Shown here piece by piece: positions 25,577-37,312 of a DNA stretch of 64,000 bases. The first letter of the stretch is position 1. Each line of letters begins with the position of its first letter. The position numbers and the translations under genes were made by a program. The notes below the pieces were generated by a model. The model was not told the origin of the DNA, searched no databases, and saw nothing but the letters and a program-made list of their open reading frames with translations. Source of the DNA: Urechis unicinctus. Lineage: Eukaryota > Annelida > Polychaeta > Xenopneusta > Urechidae. The stretch covers positions 35,856,359 through 35,920,358 of the forward strand of contig CM067355.1 of the NCBI GenBank assembly GCA_034190875.2, given 5' to 3'.

Positions 25577-26035
25577 TTAGGCAGTTGTGGGAACGATGCA
25601 CTGCCGAAAGTTACAAAACATATAACAAACAAAGATAATATTTGAGGAAATTTGGACCTCACAGTGGATCATAGGTTCCACCAAGATTTTGAAGGTTTTT
25701 CCCAATCCTATTTTCCGCTCAATGTGCACCCTCTTGCTGGAGATCTTCCGGTCTCTATGCACCACTTTCCCTGTCAGCTGATTCTTCCTACTGAAAAAGG
25801 TTGGTATATTTGCGGTGACATCATAGGGAGCAAATAAGTCCTGCATGACAAAGCCCTTGTCAGCCATTACCGTGTCACCCTGGTCACACATTTCTGGTAG
25901 TTTGCTCCTTTCCATCACCTGTCTGTCACTGGTTGCGCCGCCATAAGAGGTAGACACTTAGGACACAAGGCCTCCTGGTGTAGCTCCCACCACCACCTTC
26001 ATTGTGTTACGGTTCTTGTACGTAGATAAAGTGGC
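25577..26035 (-). pseudogene. DDE_Tnp_4 transposase remnant
   Basis: On the minus strand the frame reads YKNRNTMKVVVGATPGG, an in-frame stop near 25958, then SYGGATSDRQV, GDTVMADKGF, NIPTFFSRKNQL, ISSKRVHIERKIG and CNFRQCI. These are successive blocks of the DDE_Tnp_4 (HARBI1/ISL2EU-like) transposase fold; the D of MADKGF and the E of HIERKIG lie at expected acidic positions. The N-terminal part with the first catalytic Asp is missing, and the sequence upstream of 26035 is unrelated. The gene is dead. Confidence 0.75.
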
Positions 26036-26519
26036 CTAGAAAACAATATACCTTGGTCTCTTTGATCTCGACTTGGCCAGTTGTACGTCGTCGGTCGGCT
26101 CGTTTCACAGCGTTTCGGAGATGCTCGTCCGCTACGCACAGCGCATTGACAGTGACAGCTTACCCTAAATTTCGTCACCATCAAATATCTCATGACCGCA
26201 TGACGTAGAGCGAGAAATTTAATTCGTCGAAGTGAAGCAAAATGGAAATGAATCTCTTGTATTTACGCGTAAACCGCGAAGTAAGCGCATAACCTGATAG
26301 CTTCTGGTCGAGCTTGGGACCGCATTGCTCTGTGCTGCCACCTCTCGGAGAAAACCGCAACGCGGTCTCCCATTAAGCCCGCTAAGCATCACCGTTCACA
26401 ACTTTCTGATCGTCATGATAGCTGGATGCTTCTGAAGTTATCTGCTGAACGGAACTAAAGTGAAAGGCTTTGGGGTCATTAGAAAATGCTATCGTTTTGC
26501 CTCGACCTTCACTTGGACA

Positions 26520-26995
26520 TAAAATTGCGCTGTGTATGCATCCAATCAGTCAGCTGTGCGGTGTATGCATTTAAACAGTCAGCTGTGCGGTGTATGCATT
26601 CAAGCAGTCAGCTGTGCGATGTATGCATCCAAGCAGTCAGCCTTTGCGGTGTATGCATCCAAGCAGTAAGCTGTGCGGTGTATGCATCCAAGCAGTCAGC
26701 CTTTGTGGTGTATGCATCCAAGCGGTAAGCTGTGCGGTGTATGCATCCAATCAGTCAGCCTTTGCGGTGTATGCATCCAAGTAGCCAGTTGTGCGGTGCA
26801 TGCATCAAAGCAGTCAGTTGTGCGATGTATGCATCCAAGCAGTCAGCCTTTGCGGTGTATGCATCCAAGCGGTAAGCTGTGCGGTGTATGCATCCAAGCA
26901 GTCAGCCTTTGCGGTGTATGCATCCAAGCAGTCAGTTGTGCGGTGTATGCATCCAAGCGGTAAGCTGTGCGGAGTATGCATTCAATCAGTCAGCT
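26520..26995. repeat. 29/30-bp minisatellite
   Basis: About 16 copies of a 29-30-bp unit with the core gtgcggtgtatgcatccaag. A one-base-longer variant (cctttgcggtg) is interspersed. It abuts the TM7 exon of the receptor relic on its C-terminal side. At the matching place in the second block (41270-41350) only about three copies exist. Overlapping plus-strand ORFs are translations of the repeat. Confidence 0.9.
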
Positions 26996-27500
26996 AAGTG
27001 CCAAGCGGAGGTAAGAATGTTTCTGCATGTAGACGAAGAAGCTGGGGTCGTGCTGCTGCAAACATCCATCCTCAGCAATATCCTATTAATTCAACAGTGA
27101 CGGTTTGGACTTATTTTAATCTCATTAAAATATGTACATGATTTATTCTGTGATAGTCTATGATGCGTGTTACCACATCATAATAAAAGCTGATATAAGG
27201 GCTGATGTCCAGCCACAGAATATGTAGGTCAGGACGTATATAGTAAAGGGAAGGTAGCTGGCAACGAAGTAGAAAGCGAGTATAATCGCCACCCGGAATA
27301 AATTCTTGGACTCGCGGTTTTCGTTATGCATCTAGACATTTCGTAAACGAATGGATAATTTATTTGGTTAATGTTGAGTTATTCATGGCTTGCAGTAGAG
27401 GACACCAATGAGAATATGTGGAACTATCACCTTGAATCCGATCATCAGTGGGATATTATATACTTCCCAGAACAACTCAGTACGACATACACCACAATAA
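26995..27500 (-). pseudogene. GPCR relic A: TM7, TM6 and TM5 exons
   Basis: Three exon-sized blocks align in order with the receptor at 46727-48916. TM7 (27000-27080) lacks one base in the NTTVNFFVY codons. TM6 (27195-27330) still reads ASYLPFTIYVLTYIFCG, then loses frame. Its donor GT is changed to CT. TM5 (27400-27485) reads WEVYNIPLMIGFKVIVPHIL. A minisatellite replaces the C-terminal tail. The locus is dead. Confidence 0.75.
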
Positions 27501-27780
27501 ACACCTGTCAGGGCAATCACCACAATACACATTCGCTACACACGCGCTAGAAAAACATCGGAATACACACCTTCTAGGATAAACACCACAATGCACACCT
27601 GCTAACATAAACACCACAATACACACCTGCTGGTATAAACACCGCAATACACACCTGCTAACATAAACACCACAATACACACCTGCTGGTATAAACACCA
27701 CAAAACTCACCTGCTAGGAAAAACACCTCAATACACATCTTCTAGGATAAACACCACAATAAACACCTGCTAGGACAAAC
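27480..27780. repeat. 28-bp minisatellite in former GPCR intron (relic A)
   Basis: About ten copies of a 28-bp unit with the core acacctgct(aac/ggt)ataaacaccacaa. It lies where the TM4-TM5 intron of the receptor should be. The 77-residue minus-strand ORF is a translation of the repeat. Confidence 0.85.
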
Positions 27781-28065
27781 ACTCTTTTTAGTTAATGAAG
27801 TGGAAAAAAGAAAGGTGGTTATTGAGGGAAAAATTTACCCTTCAGTAACAACAAAAATCAAGTTTAGAAAGTACAAAGGCACTGAATAGGTCAGAAAATC
27901 CCGAGTTTAATAATTAATTTTCGATATATTTAGAAATTACGTGCTTATTATTCATTTTTTTTCCAGCCTAAACTCTGTTTCATACGTTATTTTAGTAACT
28001 TGTCTCAGTCGAAACGAACATGGGAAAAAGTTAAGAAAAAGTACAAAAACATCGTGCAATCAGGT
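27781..28065 (+). pseudogene. Myb/SANT-like fragment of a Harbinger-type element
   Basis: Plus-strand frames read LFLVNEVEKRKVVIEGKIYP, then after about 120 bp SQSKRTWEKVKKKYKNIV. Together they resemble the Myb/SANT-like DNA-binding domain that accompanies Harbinger/HARBI1 transposases. The first part matches the fragment at 43745 almost exactly in DNA (actctttttagttaat). It is a truncated copy. Confidence 0.5.
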
Positions 28066-28194
28066 ATTTAATTACATATATACCATAAACTTGAGTAGAG
28101 CGCTCTAGTGATCTACCTATGATACAAGCTAAAAATAATTGGTGTTTTCTTCCGAGCCACAAAGAAAGGCATATTTAGCCAAAACACCCATCGA

Positions 28195-28450
28195 CAGGAG
28201 GGGCATGCACCGTAAATCCAGTCATCAGTGAGACGCTATGTACTTCACAAAACGACACAGTTCCACATACTCCATAATACACACCTGTCAAAACCACCAC
28301 AACATCGCACGTCTCTCAAGAATATATTTCTGCTACCATAAATACAACAATGCCATCCTGTCAGGATTACGTTTTTGTCATGATAAATAAAACAATACTC
28401 ACTTGTACAAAACAAATACAACAATAAACAGGTATATTTCTGTGACAATG
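28195..28450 (-). pseudogene. Second TM5 relic with decayed minisatellite
   Basis: Minus-strand DNA at 28195-28290 aligns with the TM5 exon of the receptor family (VSFCEVHSVSLMTGFTV). A decayed run of the caccacaa minisatellite follows to about 28450. It is a remnant of another receptor copy. No TM6 or TM7 lies downstream, because the Myb fragment intervenes. Confidence 0.55.
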
Positions 28451-29760
28451 CCACAATGCTTAGCTGTCAGAATAAAATTTCAGTCCGATAAAAATAAACC
28501 TGTTGAGACAAGCGTTGTTCTGATCAAACCAATGCAATTAATTTTTATGACAGGAATTGTGTCAACTGGTATTTTCCTGTAGATACAGCAGCACTTACAG
28601 CAAGTCTGAAAATAGCTAGTTTTTTATTGTCTTTAGAGCTTGATCTTTTAGTTATCTTTTAGGCTTTACCAGGCCCTGGCTAGTCTTCTATCCCCCATTC
28701 AGAATGTTGTTTTGCTTATTGTAACCCGCAAAGGGGCACAAATACAAGAAGACGTAAACACTGCCAGCTACTTTGAGCTCTATCGTTCTTTTTAAGGCTT
28801 CCTGACCCTGGCGAGGCTCCTGAGTCTGGCAAGCAGCAGCCTCAGAAAAAAACTCCCACATGCCGCAGTATGCATGGTTACAAGAATCGTTAGGACAACC
28901 CCAGGGTAAGACAATAGTTTTGCCACTTCAAGACCTCTCCACGGGAAACCCACTATGTATTTTTGCTATAGACAATTGCACTGTGCCAGCCATTTGCATT
29001 TTCCAGACATATAACCATTACTGTACGTATAGAAATCTAGACAGCCGTGTACACATATTACCAGTCTTGCTCACAAAGAAATCGAGACAGAAAGAGATCC
29101 AGGCTTGTACACATAGAAATCGAGACAGAAAGAGGTCCAGGCTTGTACATATAGAAATAGAGCTAACAATTTGTGGTAGAAATCGGGAACAGAAAGACAT
29201 ACATCCTACAGCGATATACAAACAAGAAAAACCCTGCAGCATAACAGCATGAGCCTGCGACAGGAGTGGAAAGAAGCTGTCCAGCAAACAAGCCGTGGAT
29301 AGACAAAAGAGAGCTTATTGTATTCCACGAGAGCATTGTAGGCGTAGCAGACAGAAAAACAGAGCTGCAGACATAAAAACAGAGCTGCACAAAATCAAGA
29401 AGAGCACTACACCATGCACTGCACTAGCAAAATACCTAGCGCACGATATCTGAATGGCCCCCATGGAACACACGCAGCAACCACCCCAATTTGAGACAAC
29501 CTTACTTTGCCACTCAAGGGAACATATCTGGGGAAACAAGGAGGGTTGGTACCTCTCCACGGGTCAACCAATAGAGTTGCCAATGGGCAAACAAACAAAA
29601 GCAGATGTTTCAAGGTTTTCCGCAAGAGGCCGCTTGCCTAGTTTGCCAGGCAGAAAAGTATGCAGCAAAAACTGCCAGCGACAGGAACACACTGTATACT
29701 TTTCACACGCACCAGTTGCTATTCCATATTGAAGGGATCAACGCTGTTTTGAGAGGCCAG
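28451..29760. other. Mostly featureless, with a short repeat at 29040-29165
   Basis: At 29040-29165 there are three to four copies of the acacatagaaatcgagacag repeat, also found at 20430 and 38815. Overlapping ORFs at 28860-29732 on both strands show no recognised motif, and I do not support them as genes. Confidence 0.5.
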
Positions 29761-30340
29761 CTGTAGGCGTCACCTGATATGTCGTTTCCATTGGTTTGTG
29801 CGGTTTGCAGGGATATGCTAGTGCTGGACTTGCTGCAGATTTGCACAACTTTTCAGGCACCAATGACCGTAAGGGGAAATATACCCAGCTAGTCCCCTTG
29901 CTGCTGTCGTCGTCTTTTTTATGTCGTAGTCTTTCATGTCGTCATCTTCCAAGTGTTTCCGTATTTGGCACTCTGTATCTCCTTCACTAAGTTTGAAATT
30001 GGAGCCCACTTTGTTGTAGAGCTTTGTGCCCTCTATCCAGGTGCAGACGTAGTTGCCTACTATGTCAGTGTTTTGAGGTTGGTTGATTCATCAGTTTCAT
30101 GTACACGTAGGTACCCTGAATCGTAGCCTTTGAAAGCCAGATGGTCTACCAGCGATTGCCTATTGGACGCCGGAAGTTTTGGTGTAGTCGACCAAGCAGA
30201 TGCTTACCCGCAGGTGTCGGCAGGAAAGGGTTGGCAGCTGGGTTTGCATTCAATGGCAACTGGACCACTATTTGGCCACAAAGATGCCCTCTATTGGAGT
30301 CGGGTGGATACTATTGAAGAATAACAGGAGAATTGGAGAA
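29760..30340 (-). pseudogene. Degenerate unknown ORF fragment, first copy
   Basis: Minus-strand frames read NTDIVGNYVCTWIEGTKLYN, then LSEGDTECQIRKHLEDDD. The DNA and protein resemble a second fragment at 57290-57590 (NTDTVGNYVC, GIFVAK). The frame is broken. I do not recognise the family. It is most likely a decayed repeat-borne or virus-like gene, but this is inference. Confidence 0.4.
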
Positions 30341-30488
30341 GTTTCCACTTGTCCACTATGATGGCTGCCAGATTTGAACTTACATTCAAGCAAAGGCCAC
30401 TTGAATGATTCTCTTTATGGTTTCATTATGATCTCACTCCATTCCAACACAAAACATAAATGCACAGTTTGAATACCGTATAACTCTG

Positions 30489-30600
30489 TCAGCCGGCCCC
30501 AGTGGCGTGGTGGTTTACTGCCTCGCCTTTCGACCCACATGCTGTGGGTTCGACTCCATGAGGAATCTTACTGGTTACTCGTGAATCAACTCGTGAGGCG
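30489..30600 (+). repeat. tRNA-derived SINE-like head
   Basis: An A-box-like tggcgtggtgg (30502-30512) and a perfect B box ggttcgactcc (30547-30557) are 35 bp apart, as in polymerase III promoters. A proper tRNA cloverleaf with an anticodon stem does not form cleanly, so a SINE head is more likely than a tRNA. The tail of the element is not defined. Confidence 0.45.
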
Positions 30601-30779
30601 ACCAAAGTTTTACAAAATCTTTCAGCCATACAATTTACTGCACAAAAGCATGATTTATGAAGCAAACATTCTGAATGCACGTAAATGGTGCATACCTTAT
30701 GTCTAATAATTGAAAGCCTTAAACTAGCAGTAAGTTATTACTTCAATGTCAGCCAGTAAATTGCAGGTTTCAAATAACA

Positions 30780-30803
30780 CCCCCCCCCCCCCACCCCCCC
30801 ACC
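30780..30803. repeat. Poly-C tract
   Basis: The tract is C12-A-C7-A-C3 in AT-rich sequence, just left of dispersed unit 4. It is low-complexity and prone to assembly error. Confidence 0.9.
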
Positions 30804-32059
30804 CACTACTAACAAGCTATCAAATATAGTGTTTTTTTTAATCATATAACCACAAAGCATGTATTGGCTGTCAATATCAGCGGAGAATCTGTTTTTCCAT
30901 TTAGAACGATGGCGAAAGCTTATGGGACGGACCTATGTTAGCTGTTTGAAAAATTGCTGCCCAGGTAATGAATACAACATGTAAAATAAAAATGATCTTC
31001 TTTGCTACGTACATCTGTCCAATTGATCTTAGGTACAGCTGAACACTGCCAGACTGTCTGAGAGGCAACAATACCCCTCTCCAATACACATGAGGTTGAT
31101 TTTGGCTAATGGTGCAGATCCGATTGTAGCGACATTCATAATGAAACAGTCAATATAGACTACCAAGAAGCTTTTCAATTACTATTTCTATTACTCCATT
31201 GTATATATGTACCCGTTGGATGGCTACCTCTGCCTTACAAATTCACCCTTTCAATTGCTTTGTGCTACTTCTATAGCAGGCGAATGTACCAAGTAAAATC
31301 CGTTTTTCCACGACAATGCTTCGAATGAAATACATTGCAGCGATTTCGGCTTAAGATCAAACTCATATCAAAGTTATTTTGACATAGATAGCAGTTACCT
31401 TTCTTTTTTAACATCCCTTATCACTTTCAGTGTGAGGAGAGGCGACACGGAACCAACCTACACAATGCTTAAGGTAGCCGACCCTTATAATTACTTGTGA
31501 GGAATCATATTAAAGGCTAGATAACAATGATTGATATAAATGGTCCTCGTGTGAATTGATTTAGTACCATGTAGGATATTTAAGACATTTACCCAATATT
31601 ATGCTTTTGTTCTGTGAGGAGTACACATATACACAACGTTTATATTATGTTTCTACACCTGTAAGTACATATGTTCCATCAAGATTATGCTAGCTATTAT
31701 GTTGCCATTAAAATACGAAAGACATTATTAGGCGAGCTAAAATGTGATGCAGAGCTAACTTTTTACTTATTGACCATTCGGTCTTCTCATAGTCATCAAC
31801 CGATTTTTAAGAGAAAGTCAGCAACATATCAACTACTACGTTTTTAGATTCAAATAATAATAATGTAAGTGGTCAATTAGTATTATGACGTTAACATGGC
31901 CGTCATTTGTGCTGTTGTTCTTATATCTTGCCTTCTGAATGTTATGAGAAATTATTGTCGGAGCCATTATCAAGTGTTTTGGAGTGAAGGCTTTGAATAG
32001 GGTTAAAATCGAGAAATTTCGTTAGTATCACAGAATGAAAATTTATCTCGCGTGTGAAA

Positions 32060-32407
32060 TTAATTAAGTCCATAGAGAGATTTGAGATGATCATTCTTGT
32101 TAATCCAAAATGACCACTCTTTTACAGAATATGTCATTTTTAGCCAAGTCCTTACAGGGCTAAATGTGACGTCATGTAATAAAAATAGACACATATTGTC
32201 TTGATACAAACTCAATATCTGCTTTAATTCACTACCAGAGAACGAGATAAACAAGTTTGAAACATCACATGTGCGGCAAAGAGATTTATTATGACGTTCT
32301 GCAAACATCATCGCATCGTTCAAAGCATTGTGAGCCTCGCAATCTGTCTTACAATCCTTATTCACCAGAGTCACTGGTTTGTAGCTACTAACCTCCGACC
32401 TGTTCAT
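32060..32407 (-). CDS. 115-residue cysteine ORF, copy 4 (diverged)
   Basis: The frame is still open over 115 residues, with several amino-acid replacements relative to copies 1-3 (for example SEIL to PVTL, and one Cys to Gly in FSFSCSEL). The four cysteines of the CxxxC and CxxC pairs are kept. Most of the changes I see alter amino acids, so there is no clear sign of purifying selection. Confidence 0.3.
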   Translation of the reverse strand: MNRSEVSSYKPVTLVNKDCKTDCEAHNALNDAMMFAERHNKSLCRTCDVSNLFISFSGSELKQILSLYQDNMCLFLLHDVTFSPVRTWLKMTYSVKEWSFWINKNDHLKSLYGLN

Positions 32408-32733
32408 CAGAATCTTAGAGCTGGATAATCATTTAAAAGCCATGATAGTCTTGATAACAATATTTAAAAACATGAAAATACAAAGGTGCATCATGTGAAA
32501 AATCAATTAAACTTACGATTATGATTTATAGTTGCATTCTGTTCTATGCTTGAGGCAGCTGTTCTGTACCGTGCATGCTTTTTAGTATACTTAAAGCAGA
32601 AATGTTGTATTCAGTATGTGAAACCTATCATACTGTAAATACTTATCTTAGTAATGAAGCAATTGAGTGATTCCTCTGCATCAAATTAGATCCGCGCGAC
32701 AATAATGTATGTATATTCATCAATTGATAATTA

Positions 32734-33457
32734 TCAATTGTGCATAGATATCTGAAGTCTAATTGGTTTTTGATGGTAGTAAACCAAACCCTGGAGAACT
32801 CGATCCCGATGCCGCACAATATACTGCAGCGGAATAGCAGAGATCGCTGTTTCACACAGGATGCATCGACGTTTGCTTGGTATCCATTCCGCGAGCTGAC
32901 ATGAAAACAACTCATACGAAACACACAGCTGCCAGCAATGATCTACTGTCTCCACATTATAAATCATATGGTCGTCGAAGCCAATTGTACCGGTGCCCGT
33001 CAGTCGTTGTATTGCCCATGTGCCTGCTTTAGCGGAGTAGCAGCATAATCACACAGCACTTGATTACAGATACTTGGTCCCCATCAATAAATAGTATTCT
33101 AATGCAATGACAAACACTACTGTACTCACCGCTGTAGATGTAGCGATACTTCTCGTATTTCTTCCCTGATACTCGCCCCGTTAGAGTTGTAGGATTCTTT
33201 ACGTCACAAACGTAGTTACTTCCACCGACAGGATAGAAAATTGCTGAATCACAAAGCCCATACGTGCAGCTAAATATGGCACATTCTTCTGCATCAGTAA
33301 CATTCTTTAGGTAGAGCGAATCTGCCCGTACAGAGACACCATATTCAACGCGGAATAAAAAAACGCTTTCTATAGCTCTACAGGACACTACTGTCTGTCC
33401 AATCACAGCGATAATGATCGCGATCGTTATCCTTTGGTCATTCCAGGCTCTTAACAT
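32734..33457 (-). CDS. PAN/apple-like protein, copy 4, altered C terminus
   Basis: Exon 1 (33457-33130) has the signal peptide, domain 1 and the GTGAGT donor, with one extra in-frame codon after the signal region (ESVFLFRVE). Exon 2 starts at 33023 and keeps the second domain with CWQLC and RRCILCE. One G is missing in the run at 32774-32775 (gatggtag versus gatgggtag). That replaces the usual short C terminus with a different tail ending at 32734. Both cysteine domains precede the change, so a secreted product could still form. It may be functional, or in early decay. Confidence 0.5.
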
Positions 33458-36044
33458 CGTGAATCTCGGTAACCTTATTTGACCAAATATATGAGCTCCA
33501 ATTCAGTCTGTATCCGGCAAATAGTGATTTTTGACTAGGCTGTTCCCTTACGTGGGGCCAGATGAAATAATTATATCCAGAATATAGTCTGAAGCTAGGG
33601 TTGAACGTAAGAGTAATGACAGCGTTCACTTCAGTGGGTCCAGATGAAATGATCATATTTAGAATAACGTTGGAGGCTAGGATTGAACGTAAGTGCACGT
33701 GATAACAGCGCCCCACCTACCCTTTATCCTCCTGTCTTTCAAATTACACAGCCAATTTATTACTTATCGAGTTCTGTGTGTCGCCCTCAGCATTGTACTT
33801 GCGGGCTGAATCCCTCCCATATCAATGATGCAACTAGTTGTCTCAATGGACTCAATTAGCTTAGCTCTACGGTAGCTACTGGAAGAACATTTTACATTGA
33901 ACCATGCCTTTTTATTTACCACTGCCACGCACCTATGGTATTCCTAGCCAATAGATGATGCATATGTGATCGATAAACACATGCAAATTATCCATCCCCA
34001 ACCACACCACACACACACACACATGCACAAATATCCGCCGTGTGGTATTGTAATGAACTAGGAATTGGCGGACGCGGTCAGATATCTTTCATTAATGTGC
34101 TTTAATGAGTGTGTCTAGTGATGACGCACATATTTATTTCAACCAATACGTGAATTGTATCGTTCTTGTTCGCGCTGTTATTTTATTTATTATCTTTATA
34201 TCTAAGGATGGTAATAATTGGCCGAGGAGATGGAAGAATTGTGAGTAGTAAGTCTGCTATGTGGAATCATGTGATGGATAGCATTAGTTTGGAATGCTTT
34301 TAGTGACTGACCTGGTAACTGTGGTTACTTGGTCTGGGTGATTTTACATATTGGTTTCTGTGACTTTCTTGGTCTGGGGGATTTTTCATAATGGTTTGAA
34401 AGACTTACTGTGTCATTATGATTTTTCATAAAGGTTGAAAAAACTTTTTTGGTCTGGGTGGTTATTCATAATGGTTTAATTTGTGTACTTTGTCTTAGTA
34501 TTCTTTCAACATTGAATCCGGTTTATGAAACAGTATTCGTGGTTAGGCTTATTCAGCTATAATAGTACATGATTACGTTATCAAGTATGTAATTCAGTGG
34601 ATGTATGAGTTTTCAACATGCCCGGTTCTCATAATGTTGTGATCAAATATATAAAAGCCATGTTGTATGGTAACCGAACACATAAAGCTGAGTGCCCGTA
34701 GTTAAATTTCTCGTGTTAGTCTTCTGTTCTATCAAAACGTCGTACAATTGTCTGAAATAATAACGGGTATAGCAACTAAAACAGGTGTTTTTGCCACTTA
34801 ACTCGACTAGATCCAATGTAAAACCACATACAGAATGACGTCCCTGAATGAATCTACTTCATATTTACCAAATATCCCCATATGCTACAGCATAGGGAAC
34901 GTCTCAGAAACAAAATCCATCGCTCTCCATTCGCATAACTCTCCAATAAAAGCTAATATTGAATATCTATAGTGCAAGCTGCTTTGAGAATAGCGTCTAT
35001 TCCCTTGTACACATGCATTAGCTACAAGGTACTAGGCACATCTCCGGCAAGATAGGCAACATATCGATTACTCAAACTGCATTTACATTAAATGTGCATT
35101 ATTTTGGAACAATGCCAGTACTGGCAATATCTACATTTGTGAGAAACAAGTTGCCTTCTACTTCTCGCTTTCATTCATAGGTCAATAAAGGCTTAGCAAT
35201 ATTGGACACGCTAAAATGTGTGACAGTAAATAGTGAATTATTGTCAAACAGTAGAGTATTCAATTATGCCGACTGGCACTATAACAGCTTCTGCTGAAGT
35301 GTGCTACTATTCTGATATATTCTGTATGTAAACTACATCGGCTCGTGTGACCATAAAGAAAGCTAGTACATGTAAGCCACATCCAGTTAAAACAATAACA
35401 ATATTACAGCCTTAATCTATAACCTACATAAGTATATGGGAAAACCGCTATGAAGGCTACTTCAGGTAAATTGCACCAACCTGAATACAGATAAGGATTA
35501 TACTGAAAGCGACTATATGCAAGCAAAATCCATATAAAACTTTTCACAATAAGGGACCCTACGAAAAGCAGCTACATATGAATAAAATCCACTTAGATAC
35601 GCTATTGGACCATGTAGAAAGCTGGTGCATATAAATGCCAGTAGAAAAAAACCCGCTGTCGGCAGATTATGCAATCATTAAATACGATAATCCCCGGGTG
35701 TTTTAACGTAGTGAAGAGAAATGTTGCTTTGTTTGCTTGGTCCCAAGAATATCTAGTATGAGTTATGTAGATGAATAACTCGAGGTAATCCATAGTCTTG
35801 AGGCTCTAAAAGTCTTTACTGCCTGTTCATCTTAAACGCTCGTTTGGGTTTTTGTTATCAACTTACCGACGGTCTTATATATTTACTTATATTCTAAAAC
35901 GTAATAATAATACTGCCGTGTATGTATATTGCGCTACATAAGGCTTTTCTGCGCTGTGTTGTAAAACATTTAGAAATTTAGGTATGCCTTCAGGTCTTGA
36001 TTGAAAACACTGAGAATTAGGCTTTGTGGTAGTGAGTTACATAA

Positions 36045-36560
36045 CTAATGTCCTGCAGACATGACTGATTTCTCGCATTTTTTGAGAACCTCGGGAGATG
36101 GAGAAGCAGAGGGCAGGATGCTGATCGTAGACTCCTGGGTGGCTGATGGAGTAGGAGACAATCAGCCACGTACGTTGGTCTGACGTATCCTGTAGTGCAT
36201 TGACTTCTGATGAGAACCTCTGCCTCACTGGTAGCCAATGCAGATTGGTATAATGTGATCCCTCCCGTTTGCCCCAGTCAGTAACCGTCCTGCCCTTTAT
36301 ACAGAGTTGCAATGGTAGCGTCAGGATGGTTGATCAGGAGAGCATTGTTGAAGTCAGGGCGTGATGTGCCCTTGGCATTGATGATCAGTTTTTCTTTCTT
36401 GGATGGCATCGGGTCTTACTGATGCGATGGATGCTGACGAAGACTTCCCTTGTTACTGTGGTGATCTGTTATGATCAGGTATCTGTCTAGCACTGCTTCC
36501 AGGTTCCTCGCACGCTTTGATGCTCTGATAACTGCATTGCCCCATTGTATCTCTGTTTTT
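36045..36560 (-). pseudogene. LINE reverse-transcriptase 3' remnant in unit 4 (long form)
   Basis: This has the same remnant as unit 3, with the LHWLPVRQ segment present. There is a small further deletion after FSSEV, where the unit 3 YKAL region is shortened. It is degenerate and cannot code. Confidence 0.55.
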
Positions 36561-37129
36561 CCATCATTCAACTACAATTTGTTCCTTATCATCCACTCCT
36601 AGATATCCTTGACTCAAGGTTCCAGACACGATATGACAATCTGGGCTGCACTTTTGCTGTTCTTGTACAGCTGAGTATAACCCTGCCTGTCTATCACATG
36701 GCGGTATATGGTTCAGTAATGAAATGTACTTCAGAACTAACAATGCAGCTTACACAAGCCATTGAGGTTAGTCACAAAGAATATTTTCCAGCCAAGGACT
36801 GTGTCATGGATCCTAAAGACAGTCTCGAGGAGATGAAGCTAGATACCATGATCTACTGAGAACATCCAGGAAAGATTAAAGGTAGCAGAGGGACCTCAAA
36901 AGTGTTTGTTTTGTCAGTGAGGCGCAGTCAAAGTTAAAGTTAATATTTCAACATTACCTTGAATATCGAAACTTGAGTGGCATGACACTATTGTCTGTGT
37001 CTGATCTTGGACGGGGACCTCACGTGATCCAATGAATAACAACATCTCTGCATTAACCGACATGGGGTCTGTGCATAAATTTTTGTCTATGCTACTTTCA
37101 AACAGGACCAGCTACACTAACGACACCCT

Positions 37130-37312
37130 GGACCGCACCTATACAGCTAACTATTGACATGATGGACCACACCTGTGCAGCTAACTATTGACATGATGGA
37201 CCACACCTGTACAGCTAACTATTGACATGATGGACCACACCTGTACAGCTAACTATTGACATGATGGACCACACCTGTACAGCTAACTATTGACATGATG
37301 GACCGCACCTGG
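37130..37312. repeat. 34-bp minisatellite, second block
   Basis: About five copies of the same 34-bp unit as at 17905-18117. Confidence 0.9.

Larger units (their letters stand above)
24480..26371. mobile_element. ISL2EU-like DNA transposon, decayed
   Basis: Imperfect inverted ends, gagagacc at the left and ggtctccc at the right, share a second block of gcggtccc further in. AT dinucleotides flank the element (24478-24479 and 26372-26373), consistent with a 2-bp target duplication. Inside, a SAP plus YqaJ-type ORF set runs on the plus strand and a DDE_Tnp_4 transposase remnant on the minus strand, converging. From memory, this pairing and an AT target duplication are typical of ISL2EU/IS4EU elements. 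At 1.9 kb with stops in both genes it is a dead copy. Confidence 0.65.
30899..36613. repeat. Dispersed copy 4 of the 5.7-kb unit
   Basis: This is a full-length unit, separated from the array by 13.5 kb and in the same orientation. It carries more substitutions and indels than copies 1-3 do among themselves. At its left edge the unit-end motif tctgtttttccat is fused directly to the unit start ttagaacga. About 60 bp found at the other junctions are missing, apparently at a CAT microhomology. To the right it continues into the same flank as copy 3. Confidence 0.9.

Noticed and set aside
26486-26997. Overlapping cysteine-rich ORFs of the MRCMHPSSQ type
   Set aside because: They are frame products of the 29/30-bp minisatellite, and three frames give similar peptides.
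30489-30570. tRNA gene
   Set aside because: A and B boxes are present, but no clean acceptor and anticodon stems form, so a tRNA-derived SINE is more likely.
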